Source of the DNA: Pseudomonadota bacterium
GTDB taxonomy: Bacteria > Pseudomonadota > Gammaproteobacteria > Steroidobacterales > Steroidobacteraceae
Assembly (NCBI GenBank): GCA_023417315.1
Contig: JAEZFW010000057.1
Coordinates: forward strand, 4,810 to 68,809
DNA: 64,000 bases
Direction: 5' to 3'
Shown here in pieces: positions 16,752 to 24,380 of this stretch. The position numbers and the translations under genes are program-made. Position 1 is the first letter of the stretch, and the number at the start of each line of letters is the position of its first letter. Below the pieces are notes generated by a model. The model was not told the origin of the DNA, did not search any database, and saw only the letters and a program-made list of their open reading frames with translations.

Positions 16752-17837
16752 TTGAGTGAGAAAGCAGACGTGGTCGCGAACTTCGATACGACTGAAGAAG
16801 CCTTGAGCGAGCGAGCGCAACAGCTCCTCAAGCTCTTGGTCGAGCACTACATCCGAGACGGTCAACCCGTCGGCTCACGAACGTTATCGCGCGACTTGGG
16901 GCTCAAGCTCAGCGCCGCCACGATTCGCAACGTTATGGCAGATCTGGAGGAGCTCGGTTTCGTCTCCTCACCGCATACCTCCGCGGGACGCGTACCCACC
17001 GATAAGGGGTATCGCTTTTTCGTCGACACGCTGCTCAAGTTTCAACCGCTCGAGCATGACAAGATCGCGGCGATCCAAAGCCGCTTGGTCGAGCATGCCG
17101 ACGACCCGAAAGCGCTCGTAGCAGCAGCCTCACAGTTGCTTTCGAACGTGACCCGCCTTGCGGGGGTCGTCACGCTGCCGCGCCAAAGTCATGCGGCCCT
17201 CAGCCAGATCGAATTCGTACCGCTCTCAGATAACCGAGTACTTGTCGTACTCGTCGTCAATGGACGCGAGGTCCAGAACCGGATCCTTCAGCTCGACAGG
17301 TACTACAGCGCCGATGAGCTGCGCCGCGCCTCGAACTACCTCAATCATCAATTCGCGGGCAAGGAGCTCAACGCCGTTCGTGAGCACCTGCTCACCCAGC
17401 TCAAGGAGACGCGCGAACATCTCAATCAGATGATGATGGACGCGATCAGGCTTGCGCAGCAGGCGGTCGGCCCCGCGGCGGGCACGGACCGCATGGAATA
17501 CGTCATCGCTGGGGAAACCAATCTAATGGGATTCGCGGAGCTCTCGAACGTGGAAAAGCTCCGCCGCTTGTTCGAAGCGTTCACCCAGCAGCGCGATATC
17601 CTGCACCTGCTCGATCTGAGCTTGAAGGCCGAGGGTGTCCAAATCTTCATCGGGCAGGAGTCCGGCTACACGATCCTGGATGACTGCAGCATCGTCACCG
17701 CGCCGTATACGCTTGATAGAGAAGTCGTCGGCGTGCTCGGCGTCATCGGTCCGACCCGGATGGCGTACGAGCGGGTCATCCCGATCGTGGATATCACCGC
17801 CAAGCTCCTTGGCGCCGCCTTGAATTCCCGGTCCTAG
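16752..17837 (+). CDS. hrcA: Heat-inducible transcription repressor HrcA
   Basis: HrcA represses chaperone genes by binding CIRCE operators and is released under heat stress with GroE involvement. The product is about 361 residues. The winged helix contains LSERAQQLLKLLVEHYIRDGQPVGSRTLS and SAATIRNVMADLEELGFVSSPHTSAGRVPTDKGYR, both diagnostic. The start is uncertain: the longest reading uses TTG at 16752, and a GTG at 16770 is an alternative. It heads hrcA-grpE-dnaK-dnaJ. No CIRCE element was seen in this cluster, so its target (probably groESL) lies elsewhere. Confidence 0.95.
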   Translation: MSEKADVVANFDTTEEALSERAQQLLKLLVEHYIRDGQPVGSRTLSRDLGLKLSAATIRNVMADLEELGFVSSPHTSAGRVPTDKGYRFFVDTLLKFQPLEHDKIAAIQSRLVEHADDPKALVAAASQLLSNVTRLAGVVTLPRQSHAALSQIEFVPLSDNRVLVVLVVNGREVQNRILQLDRYYSADELRRASNYLNHQFAGKELNAVREHLLTQLKETREHLNQMMMDAIRLAQQAVGPAAGTDRMEYVIAGETNLMGFAELSNVEKLRRLFEAFTQQRDILHLLDLSLKAEGVQIFIGQESGYTILDDCSIVTAPYTLDREVVGVLGVIGPTRMAYERVIPIVDITAKLLGAALNSRS

Positions 17838-17915
17838 GCCGCACCTCCCCAGAAAATCTGGCTGGCCCTCGGCCAAGGCCCCCTATTGCTTTTGCATCAT
17901 GGAGTTTCCGTCACA

Positions 17916-18452
17916 ATGAGCATGTCGAAAGAGCAAGACGTGTCGGTAGATCAGCAAACGGTTCATGAAGGGCAGTCTCCAGAGCAGCAGGACGCCGAGT
18001 CATTGCGTCTTGCGCTCGAGTCCGCCGAAGCACGCGCTCTCGAGAGTCGGGATCTGTACCTGCGAGCGCTTGCCGAGTTGGAGAACGTGCGCAAGCGTGC
18101 GGCGCGCGATATCGAACAGGCCCACAAGTACGCGCTTGAGCGCTTTGCGAACGACCTCATTGGCGTCAAAGACGGTCTGGAGCTCGGGCTGGTCGCGGAT
18201 GCGAATGTGGAAGCACTCCGCAGCGGCACTGAAACGACACTCAAACTGCTTGCGAAGGCATTCGAGAACGCCGGACTGGTGGAGATCGACCCACAAGGGG
18301 AGCCGTTCAACCCGGAGCTTCACGAGGCCATGGTCGCTCAACCCTCGGCCGAGCACGTGCCGAATACCGTGATGCAGGTCATTCAGAAGGGTTATCAACT
18401 CAACGGTCGGCTCCTTCGCCCGGCGCGTGTGATCGTCGCCAAAGAACCCTGA
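17916..18452 (+). CDS. grpE: Nucleotide exchange factor GrpE
   Basis: GrpE is the ADP-release factor for DnaK, forming a homodimer with a long N-terminal coiled coil and a C-terminal beta domain. The product is 178 residues. The helical region contains RDLYLRALAELENVRKRAARDIEQAHKYALERFANDLIGVKDGLE. The C-terminal block NPELHEAMVAQPSAEHVPNTVMQVIQKGYQLNGRLLRPARVIV is diagnostic. The ATG at 17916 has GGAG upstream; a second ATG lies two codons on. It follows hrcA by about 80 bp. Confidence 0.96.
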   Translation: MSMSKEQDVSVDQQTVHEGQSPEQQDAESLRLALESAEARALESRDLYLRALAELENVRKRAARDIEQAHKYALERFANDLIGVKDGLELGLVADANVEALRSGTETTLKLLAKAFENAGLVEIDPQGEPFNPELHEAMVAQPSAEHVPNTVMQVIQKGYQLNGRLLRPARVIVAKEP

Positions 18453-18513
18453 GGTACGCCGCCTCGGCTTGCAATGGGTATGCCGCGGCGCGGCCGAGGG
18501 CGATGACGAGATA

Positions 18514-18541
18514 CTTGAAACACTCTTACCTATCCGCATAA
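18514..18541 (+). promoter_or_regulatory. Sigma-32 (RpoH) type heat-shock promoter of dnaK
   Basis: The -35 CTTGAAA (18514-18520) matches the sigma-32 consensus perfectly. After a 13-base spacer the -10 CCGCATAA matches CCCCATNT at six of seven defined positions or nearly so. It lies about 77 bp before the dnaK start. The same layout is found before ftsH. Confidence 0.75.
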
Positions 18542-18618
18542 AGACCGGCAGTTGACCGCTTAATGCGTTCTCTCAATCTTCAATCTGGCAGTTTTCGAGT
18601 CTTAAGGAGTTACAGGCC

Positions 18619-20550
18619 ATGAGCAAAGTGATCGGCATCGATCTCGGCACGACGAACTCGTGTGTCGCGATCATGGAGGGCGGCAAATCGCGCGTCATCG
18701 AGAACAGTGAAGGCGACCGTACGACCCCGTCGATCGTCGCGTTCACAAAGGATGATGAGGTGCTGGTTGGCCAATCGGCCAAGCGTCAGGCGGTCACGAA
18801 TCCTCAGAACACGCTGTTCGCCGTCAAGCGCTTGATCGGCCGTCGCTTCCAAGACGACGTCGTTCAGAAGGACGTCGGCATGGTGCCGTACAAGATCGTG
18901 AAAGCCGATAACGGCGATGCCTGGGTCGAAGCTCAAGGCAAGAAGATGGCGCCGCCCGAGATCTCGGCGCGCGTGCTCATGAAGATGAAGAAGACTGCCG
19001 AAGATTTCCTGGGTGAGCCCGTTACAGAGGCGGTCATTACCGTTCCTGCGTACTTCAACGACTCGCAGCGTCAAGCGACGAAAGACGCCGGTCGTATCGC
19101 TGGCCTCAACGTCAAGCGCATCATCAACGAGCCGACGGCAGCGGCGCTCGCGTACGGGCTCGACAAGCAGGGTGGCGATCGCAAGATTGCCGTCTACGAC
19201 TTGGGTGGCGGTACGTTCGACGTGTCGATCATCGAAGTGGCCGACGTCGATGGCGAACGGCAGTTCGAAGTGCTTGCAACAAATGGCGATACGTTCCTCG
19301 GCGGCGAAGATTTCGACAAGCGCATCATCGATTACCTCGGCGAGGAGTTTAAGAAGGAGAGCGGTGTCGATGTTCGACGCGATCCGCTCGCCATGCAGCG
19401 CTTGAAGGAAGCGGCCGAGAAGGCAAAGATCGAGCTGTCCTCGAGCCAGCAGACCGAGATCAACCTGCCGTACATCACGGCCGACGCCTCGGGTCCGAAG
19501 CATCTCAACATCAAGCTCACTCGCGCGAAGCTGGAGTCGCTCGTCGAGGATCTCGTTCAAAGGACGATCGAACCCTGCCGTACAGCGCTGCGCGATGCGG
19601 GGTTGTCGATCAAGGAGATCTCCGAGGTCATCCTAGTCGGCGGTCAGACTCGCATGCCGCTCGTGCAGAAGGCCGTCAAAGACTTCTTCGGCCAGGAGCC
19701 GCGTAAAGACGTCAACCCGGACGAGGCAGTCGCCGTGGGTGCTGCGATTCAAGGCGGCGTGCTCTCAGGTGAAGTCAAGGACGTGCTGCTTCTCGACGTC
19801 ACCCCGCTGTCGCTCGGTATCGAGACGCTTGGCGGTGTCATGACGAAGCTGATCGAGAAGAACACCACGATCCCGACGAAGGCGACACAAACGTTTTCGA
19901 CTGCGGACGACAATCAAGGCGCCGTGACCATTCACGTGCTCCAAGGTGAGCGTCAGCGCGCCGCCGATAACAAGTCGCTTGGACAGTTCAACTTGGAGGG
20001 TATTCCGCCGGCTCCGCGGGGCATGCCGCAGATCGAGGTCACGTTCGATATCGACGCCAACGGCATCATGAACGTATCGGCTCGCGACAAAGCCACCGGC
20101 AAGGAGCAGAAGATCGTCATCAAGGCCTCGAGCGGCTTGAACGAGGACGAGATCAAGCGGATGGTCAAGGATGCCGAGGCGCACGCGGAAGAGGACCGCA
20201 AGTTCCGCGAGCTCGTCGAGACGCGCAACAAGGCCGATGCGCTGGTTCACTCGAGCGAGAAAGCGCTGAAGGATTTGGGCGAAAAAGTCTCTCCGAGCGA
20301 TCGAGCGAACATCGAGTCCGCGATCTCCGATCTCAAGCGCGCGCTGGGTGGCGATGACAAAGATGTCATCGAGACGAAGGCGAACGCACTGGCTCAGGCT
20401 TCAGCAGCGCTCGCGCAGCAGGCGTACTCGCAGCAGGGTGGCACTGGTCCAGAAGCGACCGGCAGCTCGGCTGGCGGCGGTCAAGCCGGAAAGGATGACG
20501 TCCTCGATGCGGAGTTCGAGGAAGTGAACGACAAGAAGAAGGGCGCGTGA
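18619..20550 (+). CDS. dnaK: Chaperone protein DnaK (Hsp70)
   Basis: DnaK is the ATP-dependent Hsp70 chaperone working with DnaJ and GrpE. The protein is 643 residues. The nucleotide-binding domain begins GIDLGTTNSCVAIMEG and contains VYDLGGGTFDVSI and EVILVGGQTRMPLVQ. The substrate domain has LLLDVTPLSLGIETLGGVMTKLI. The C-terminal lid ends in the acidic DAEFEEV family tail followed by a lysine-rich extension. A strong AAGGAG ribosome site precedes the ATG. Upstream is a sigma-32-like promoter. A hairpin spans the stop codon, and the gap to dnaJ holds an inverted heptamer repeat. Confidence 0.99.
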   Translation: MSKVIGIDLGTTNSCVAIMEGGKSRVIENSEGDRTTPSIVAFTKDDEVLVGQSAKRQAVTNPQNTLFAVKRLIGRRFQDDVVQKDVGMVPYKIVKADNGDAWVEAQGKKMAPPEISARVLMKMKKTAEDFLGEPVTEAVITVPAYFNDSQRQATKDAGRIAGLNVKRIINEPTAAALAYGLDKQGGDRKIAVYDLGGGTFDVSIIEVADVDGERQFEVLATNGDTFLGGEDFDKRIIDYLGEEFKKESGVDVRRDPLAMQRLKEAAEKAKIELSSSQQTEINLPYITADASGPKHLNIKLTRAKLESLVEDLVQRTIEPCRTALRDAGLSIKEISEVILVGGQTRMPLVQKAVKDFFGQEPRKDVNPDEAVAVGAAIQGGVLSGEVKDVLLLDVTPLSLGIETLGGVMTKLIEKNTTIPTKATQTFSTADDNQGAVTIHVLQGERQRAADNKSLGQFNLEGIPPAPRGMPQIEVTFDIDANGIMNVSARDKATGKEQKIVIKASSGLNEDEIKRMVKDAEAHAEEDRKFRELVETRNKADALVHSSEKALKDLGEKVSPSDRANIESAISDLKRALGGDDKDVIETKANALAQASAALAQQAYSQQGGTGPEATGSSAGGGQAGKDDVLDAEFEEVNDKKKGA

Positions 20551-20558
20551 GCGCCCTT
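20539..20558 (+). terminator. Hairpin across the dnaK stop codon (attenuating terminator candidate)
   Basis: An 8-bp perfect stem (20539-20546 with 20551-20558) loops out GTGA, which contains the TGA stop. Only two U follow, so it is a weak terminator at best. It could lower dnaJ expression relative to dnaK or protect the dnaK 3' end. Confidence 0.45.
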
Positions 20559-20560
20559 CC

Positions 20561-20697
20561 CGTTGACGGTTGACGGTTGACCGTTGACGGCTCGAATCAG
20601 TGCGCCGCTTCTCGTCTTTGGCGAGAGGCGGTGCGTTAGCATCTGAGAAGAATGTTTGGGTTCCGACCGTCAACGGTCAACCGTCAACTGCCAACCA
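20561..20697. repeat. Inverted heptamer-period repeat between dnaK and dnaJ
   Basis: The left arm (20561-20590) holds four units of GTTGACG-type heptamers. The right arm (20665-20697) holds the reverse-complement CGTCAAC-type units. A perfect 22-bp complementarity links 20569-20590 with 20667-20688. The spacer contains a further hairpin (about 20603-20632). The left arm starts 11 bases after the dnaK stop; the perfect right-arm match ends 16 bases before the dnaJ ATG, where no Shine-Dalgarno site is present. Confidence 0.88.
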
Positions 20698-20704
20698 TCC
20701 GACA

Positions 20705-21835
20705 ATGTCCAAACGCGATTACTACAAAGTGCTCGACGTCGCACGAACGGCGACGGAGGCTGAGATCAAGAAAGCGTATCGCCGTTTGGCGATGAAATAT
20801 CATCCCGATCGCAATCCGAACGACCAGGAGGCCGAAGAGAAGTTCAAGGAAGCGAAAGAAGCATACGAGGTGCTGACCGACTCGCAGCGGCGCGCGATTT
20901 ACGATCAGTACGGTCATGAAGGGTTGTCTGCCAGGAGCGGAGCGGGCGGCTTCAATGCCGCGGATGCCTTCAGCGATATCTTCGGCGACGTGTTCGGGGA
21001 CATCTTCGGGGCGGGTCGGCGCGGCGGGGGTCGTCAGGTCTATCGTGGCGCCGATCTGAGGTATGACCTCGAGCTCGATCTCGAGCAGGCAGTATTCGGG
21101 CACAACGCCACGATCGAATTCACCACGCTCGGCGAGTGCGAGCCATGCACCGGCTCAGGTGCTGCTCCCGGATCGAAGACCGTGACCTGCGAAACGTGTA
21201 ATGGCGTCGGCCAGGTGCGGATGCAGCAGGGGTTCTTCGCGGTTCAGCAAACGTGCCCGCGCTGTAAAGGGCGAGGGCAGACGATCACTCAACCTTGCGA
21301 TACCTGCCTCGGACAGGGTCGAATTCGCAAGAAGAAAACGCTCAACGTGAAAGTGCCTGAAGGTGTCGATAGTGGGGATCGCATCCGGTTGGCAGGCGAG
21401 GGCGAGGCGGGTCGCAACGGCGGACCGCCGGGCGATCTGTACGTCGAGGTTCGCGTCCGCGAGCACCCCATTTTCGAGCGCGACGGCAGCCATCTATCGT
21501 GCGAAGTCCCGGTAAGCTTCGTTACTGCGGCGCTCGGCGGCACGGTCGAGGTGCCCACCTTGGCGGGCAGCGTCGAACTCAAGGTGCCAGGCGAAACGCA
21601 ATCCGGTCGAGTGTTCCGCTTACGCGAGAAAGGCGTGAAGCCGGTGAGAGGCGGTCCCGCGGGCGATCTATTCTGTCGTGTCGTGATCGAGACCCCCGTG
21701 AATCTGACCGACGAACAGAAGGAGATGTTGCGACGCTTCGATGCGACGATGCACGAGAGCAAACGCAATCACAGCCCACGCGAAAGTACGTGGCTCGACG
21801 GCGTCAAACGCTTCTTCGACACCATCCGCAGTTAG
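20705..21835 (+). CDS. dnaJ: Chaperone protein DnaJ (Hsp40)
   Basis: DnaJ is the co-chaperone that delivers substrates to DnaK and stimulates its ATPase. The product is 376 residues. It has a J domain (1-70) with the HPD motif in MKYHPDRNPN, then a Gly/Phe-rich linker (GAGGFNAADAFSDIFGD). A zinc domain has four CxxCxGxG repeats (CEPCTGSG, CETCNGVG, CPRCKGRG, CDTCLGQG), followed by the C-terminal substrate domains. The ATG at 20705 (MSKRDYYKVLDV) aligns with the family; an open frame continues upstream through the heptamer repeat but is not expected to be translated. It lacks a recognisable ribosome-binding site. Confidence 0.98.
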   Translation: MSKRDYYKVLDVARTATEAEIKKAYRRLAMKYHPDRNPNDQEAEEKFKEAKEAYEVLTDSQRRAIYDQYGHEGLSARSGAGGFNAADAFSDIFGDVFGDIFGAGRRGGGRQVYRGADLRYDLELDLEQAVFGHNATIEFTTLGECEPCTGSGAAPGSKTVTCETCNGVGQVRMQQGFFAVQQTCPRCKGRGQTITQPCDTCLGQGRIRKKKTLNVKVPEGVDSGDRIRLAGEGEAGRNGGPPGDLYVEVRVREHPIFERDGSHLSCEVPVSFVTAALGGTVEVPTLAGSVELKVPGETQSGRVFRLREKGVKPVRGGPAGDLFCRVVIETPVNLTDEQKEMLRRFDATMHESKRNHSPRESTWLDGVKRFFDTIRS

Positions 21836-22031
21836 GGAAACACCAGCGGTGTTTCCCGTGTCCCGGCGGAGGCCGGGATCCAGATTCAAATTAGACCAGC
21901 GGTGTTTCCCGCGTCCCGGCGGAGGCCGGGATCCAGAACCAAATTAGACCAGCGGTGTTTCCCGTGTCCCGGGGGAGGCCGGGATCCAGAATCGAATTAG
22001 ATCAAGATGGATCCTCGCCTGCGCGAGGACG
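21835..22031. repeat. Three tandem copies of a 53-bp palindromic (REP-like) repeat plus a related hairpin
   Basis: Units begin at 21842, 21895 and 21948 (period exactly 53, few differences). Each contains the palindromes accagcggt and cccggcggaggccggg. The first copy is extended into a perfect 10-bp hairpin (21835-21844 with 21848-21857) that overlaps the dnaJ stop codon. After the last copy, near 22010-22030, there is a second type of palindrome (tcctcgcctgcgcgagga). The composition resembles REP or dRS3-type extragenic palindromes. The element separates dnaJ from dapB and may act in termination or mRNA protection. Confidence 0.88.
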
Positions 22032-22145
22032 ACGAATCGGTCGGGCACCCTCTACGGAGTATTCGATCGTGCAAACGTATTTTGCGCGCGCTCGTTCGCG
22101 CTCTATGATCGTAACGACTCTTCTGAGCTATCGCGCGGACTAGAC

Positions 22146-22952
22146 ATGTCTAATCAGCTTGGCATCGCTGTCTTCGGCATCACCGGTCGCATGGGCAAGG
22201 CACTCATCGCTGCGATTGATGAATCGGCCGACACGGTGCTAGTGGGCGCATGCGCCTCACCGAACAGCCAAGCGATAGGTCGATCGCTGCGCGAGCTCGG
22301 TGCTCGGTCAGATACGAAGATCTCACCCGATGCGCGCGGTGCTTCGAGTAACGCTGCCGCTGCAATCGACTTCAGCTTGCCCGAAGCGACGCAGCGCAAT
22401 CTGGAGGCGTGTGTCGCGCTTAAACGACCGCTGGTGATCGGAACGACGGGGCATTCGCCCGCGATTCGCAGTGAGATCGAGCGCGCAGCGAACATCATCC
22501 CGATCGTGATGGCGCCGAACATGAGCCTTGGCGTGAATCTCTTGTTGCGGCTCGTCGAACTCGCGGCGAAGACACTCGACGAGGGCTACGACATCGAAGT
22601 TTTCGAGGCGCATCATCGCAACAAGAAGGATGCACCCTCAGGCACAGCGCTGGCGTTGGGCGCTGCGGCGGCGCGTGGACGCGGTGTGTCACTCGAGCAC
22701 AGTGCCGAGCACGATCGGCACGGCAGCGATCAGCCACGACGCAAGGGTGCGATTGGCTTTTCAGTCTTCCGCGGCGGCGATGTCGTGGGCGATCACACAG
22801 TGACGTTCGCTGGAATCGGCGAACGAATCGAGCTGACCCATCGCGCAAGCGATCGGCTCGCGTTTGCACGCGGTGCAGTTCAAGCAGCACGTTGGCTGAT
22901 CGGCAAACCGCCTGGACTTTATTCGATGCAGGACGTGCTTGGCCTTACGTGA
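22146..22952 (+). CDS. dapB: 4-hydroxy-tetrahydrodipicolinate reductase DapB
   Basis: DapB is the NAD(P)H-dependent reductase of the diaminopimelate/lysine pathway. The protein is 268 residues, the usual length. The dinucleotide site is VFGITGRMG, the central motif is VIGTTGHS, and the catalytic block is EAHHRNKKDAPSGTAL (His156, His157, Lys160). The C-terminal LTHRASDRLAFARGAVQAARWL is diagnostic. It is followed by carA and carB, the order of Pseudomonas and relatives (dnaJ-dapB-carA-carB-greA). Confidence 0.98.
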   Translation: MSNQLGIAVFGITGRMGKALIAAIDESADTVLVGACASPNSQAIGRSLRELGARSDTKISPDARGASSNAAAAIDFSLPEATQRNLEACVALKRPLVIGTTGHSPAIRSEIERAANIIPIVMAPNMSLGVNLLLRLVELAAKTLDEGYDIEVFEAHHRNKKDAPSGTALALGAAAARGRGVSLEHSAEHDRHGSDQPRRKGAIGFSVFRGGDVVGDHTVTFAGIGERIELTHRASDRLAFARGAVQAARWLIGKPPGLYSMQDVLGLT

Positions 22953-23098
22953 GATGGAGTTTGCTCTTCCATCGACATCCCCTCTCGCGTAGACTGCCGT
23001 CCCTCAGCACGCGGTGAAATTTTGAAGCGGGATCGGCCTGAACGCCCATCTCGCCTTCCGCATGCGTGTCTGAAACGACTGACAATGCGAGGCTTTCT

Positions 23099-24280
23099 GT
23101 GACGACACCCGCTGTACTCGCCCTAGAAGACGGTACGGTCTTTCAAGGGCGGTCTATTGGTGCCAAAGGCAATACGACCGGCGAGGTAGTCTTCAATACT
23201 GCGATGACGGGCTATCAGGAGATTCTCACTGACCCGTCCTACTGTCGGCAGATCGTCACCCTCACGTATCCCCACATCGGTAACACGGGCGCCAACCCGG
23301 AAGATCTCGAAGCGGCTGCCGTGTATGCGGCGGGCCTCATCATTCGGGACTTGCCCGCGACGTACTCGAATTGGCGTGCATCGGAATCGCTCGAGAGTTT
23401 CCTGCAGCGAGGCAAAGTCGTCGCGATCGCCGACATCGACACGCGCAAGCTCACGCGCATCCTTCGCGAGAAGGGCGCGCTTGCCGGTTGCATCATGACC
23501 GGCGAGAAAGCGGATCCAAACGCGGCGGTACACGCTGCTCGCAAATTCCCGGGCCTGAAAGGGATGGACCTGGCGAAGGTCGTCTCGACGAAGCGTGTCT
23601 ATCAATGGAATGAAGGAACGAACTGGGGTCTGGAAGCCGGCCCGAAATCGCGGCCGGGTCAACGCCTCCACGTCGTCGCTTACGACTTCGGAATCAAACG
23701 CAACATTCTGCGCCGCCTCGCCGATCACGGCTGCCGCATCACGGTCGTACCCGCACAAACTCCTGCTGAGCGCGTGCTCGAGATGAATCCTGAAGGCGTG
23801 TTCCTCTCGAATGGACCCGGCGATCCCGAGCCTTGTACCTACGCCATCGAAGCCATCAAAAAGATTCTCGAAACGGACATTCCCGTGTTCGGCATCTGTC
23901 TTGGCCACCAATTGCTCGGGCTGGCAAGCGGCGCGAAGACCGTCAAGATGAAGTTCGGTCATCACGGCGCGAATCATCCTGTGCTCGACATCCCGAGCGG
24001 CCGCGTGCTGATCTCGAGTCAGAACCACGGGTTTGCAGTTGATGAAACGACCCTCGGCCCCAATGTGAGGACGACTCACAAATCGCTGTTCGATGGCACG
24101 CTGCAAGGGATCGAGCGCACCGATTGCCCCGCCTTCAGCTTCCAAGGGCATCCTGAAGCGAGCCCCGGGCCTCACGACGTCAGCGAATTGTTCGGCCGAT
24201 TCATCGCAATGATTCACGATCGCTTGAATGCGCAGAGCGCCGCGCGCGAAGCGGGCAAGCGCGCCGCGGCGGAACGCTGA
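23099..24280 (+). CDS. carA: Carbamoyl-phosphate synthase small subunit CarA
   Basis: CarA is the glutaminase subunit supplying ammonia to CarB for carbamoyl phosphate (arginine and pyrimidine synthesis). The product is 393 residues. The N-terminal domain has GEVVFNTAMTGYQEILTDPSY. The class I amidotransferase domain has Cys in FGICLGHQLL and the His/Glu pair in GHPEASPGPH. The GTG at 23099 is preferred because GCGAGG lies six bases upstream and the first 12 residues align gap-free with E. coli CarA. A GTG at 23066 would add 11 residues. It is followed by carB. Confidence 0.97.
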   Translation: MTTPAVLALEDGTVFQGRSIGAKGNTTGEVVFNTAMTGYQEILTDPSYCRQIVTLTYPHIGNTGANPEDLEAAAVYAAGLIIRDLPATYSNWRASESLESFLQRGKVVAIADIDTRKLTRILREKGALAGCIMTGEKADPNAAVHAARKFPGLKGMDLAKVVSTKRVYQWNEGTNWGLEAGPKSRPGQRLHVVAYDFGIKRNILRRLADHGCRITVVPAQTPAERVLEMNPEGVFLSNGPGDPEPCTYAIEAIKKILETDIPVFGICLGHQLLGLASGAKTVKMKFGHHGANHPVLDIPSGRVLISSQNHGFAVDETTLGPNVRTTHKSLFDGTLQGIERTDCPAFSFQGHPEASPGPHDVSELFGRFIAMIHDRLNAQSAAREAGKRAAAER

Positions 24281-24380
24281 TCGGAAGTCGATACGGAGGC
24301 GCGAGATCCTCCGGCAGAAAGTCCAACAACTTCGTAGGCTCGGCTTGCTCGCAAGTCGAGCGAGCTTGAGCGAACGAGAG

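Noticed and set aside
18610..19560. Minus-strand open frame (316 codons) opposite dnaK
   Set aside because: Antisense shadow of the conserved dnaK coding sequence; nothing in it resembles a protein family.
21842..22000. Three evenly spaced repeats as a possible CRISPR array
   Set aside because: The 53-base units are contiguous with no unique spacers and are internally palindromic, so they are a tandem REP-like repeat.
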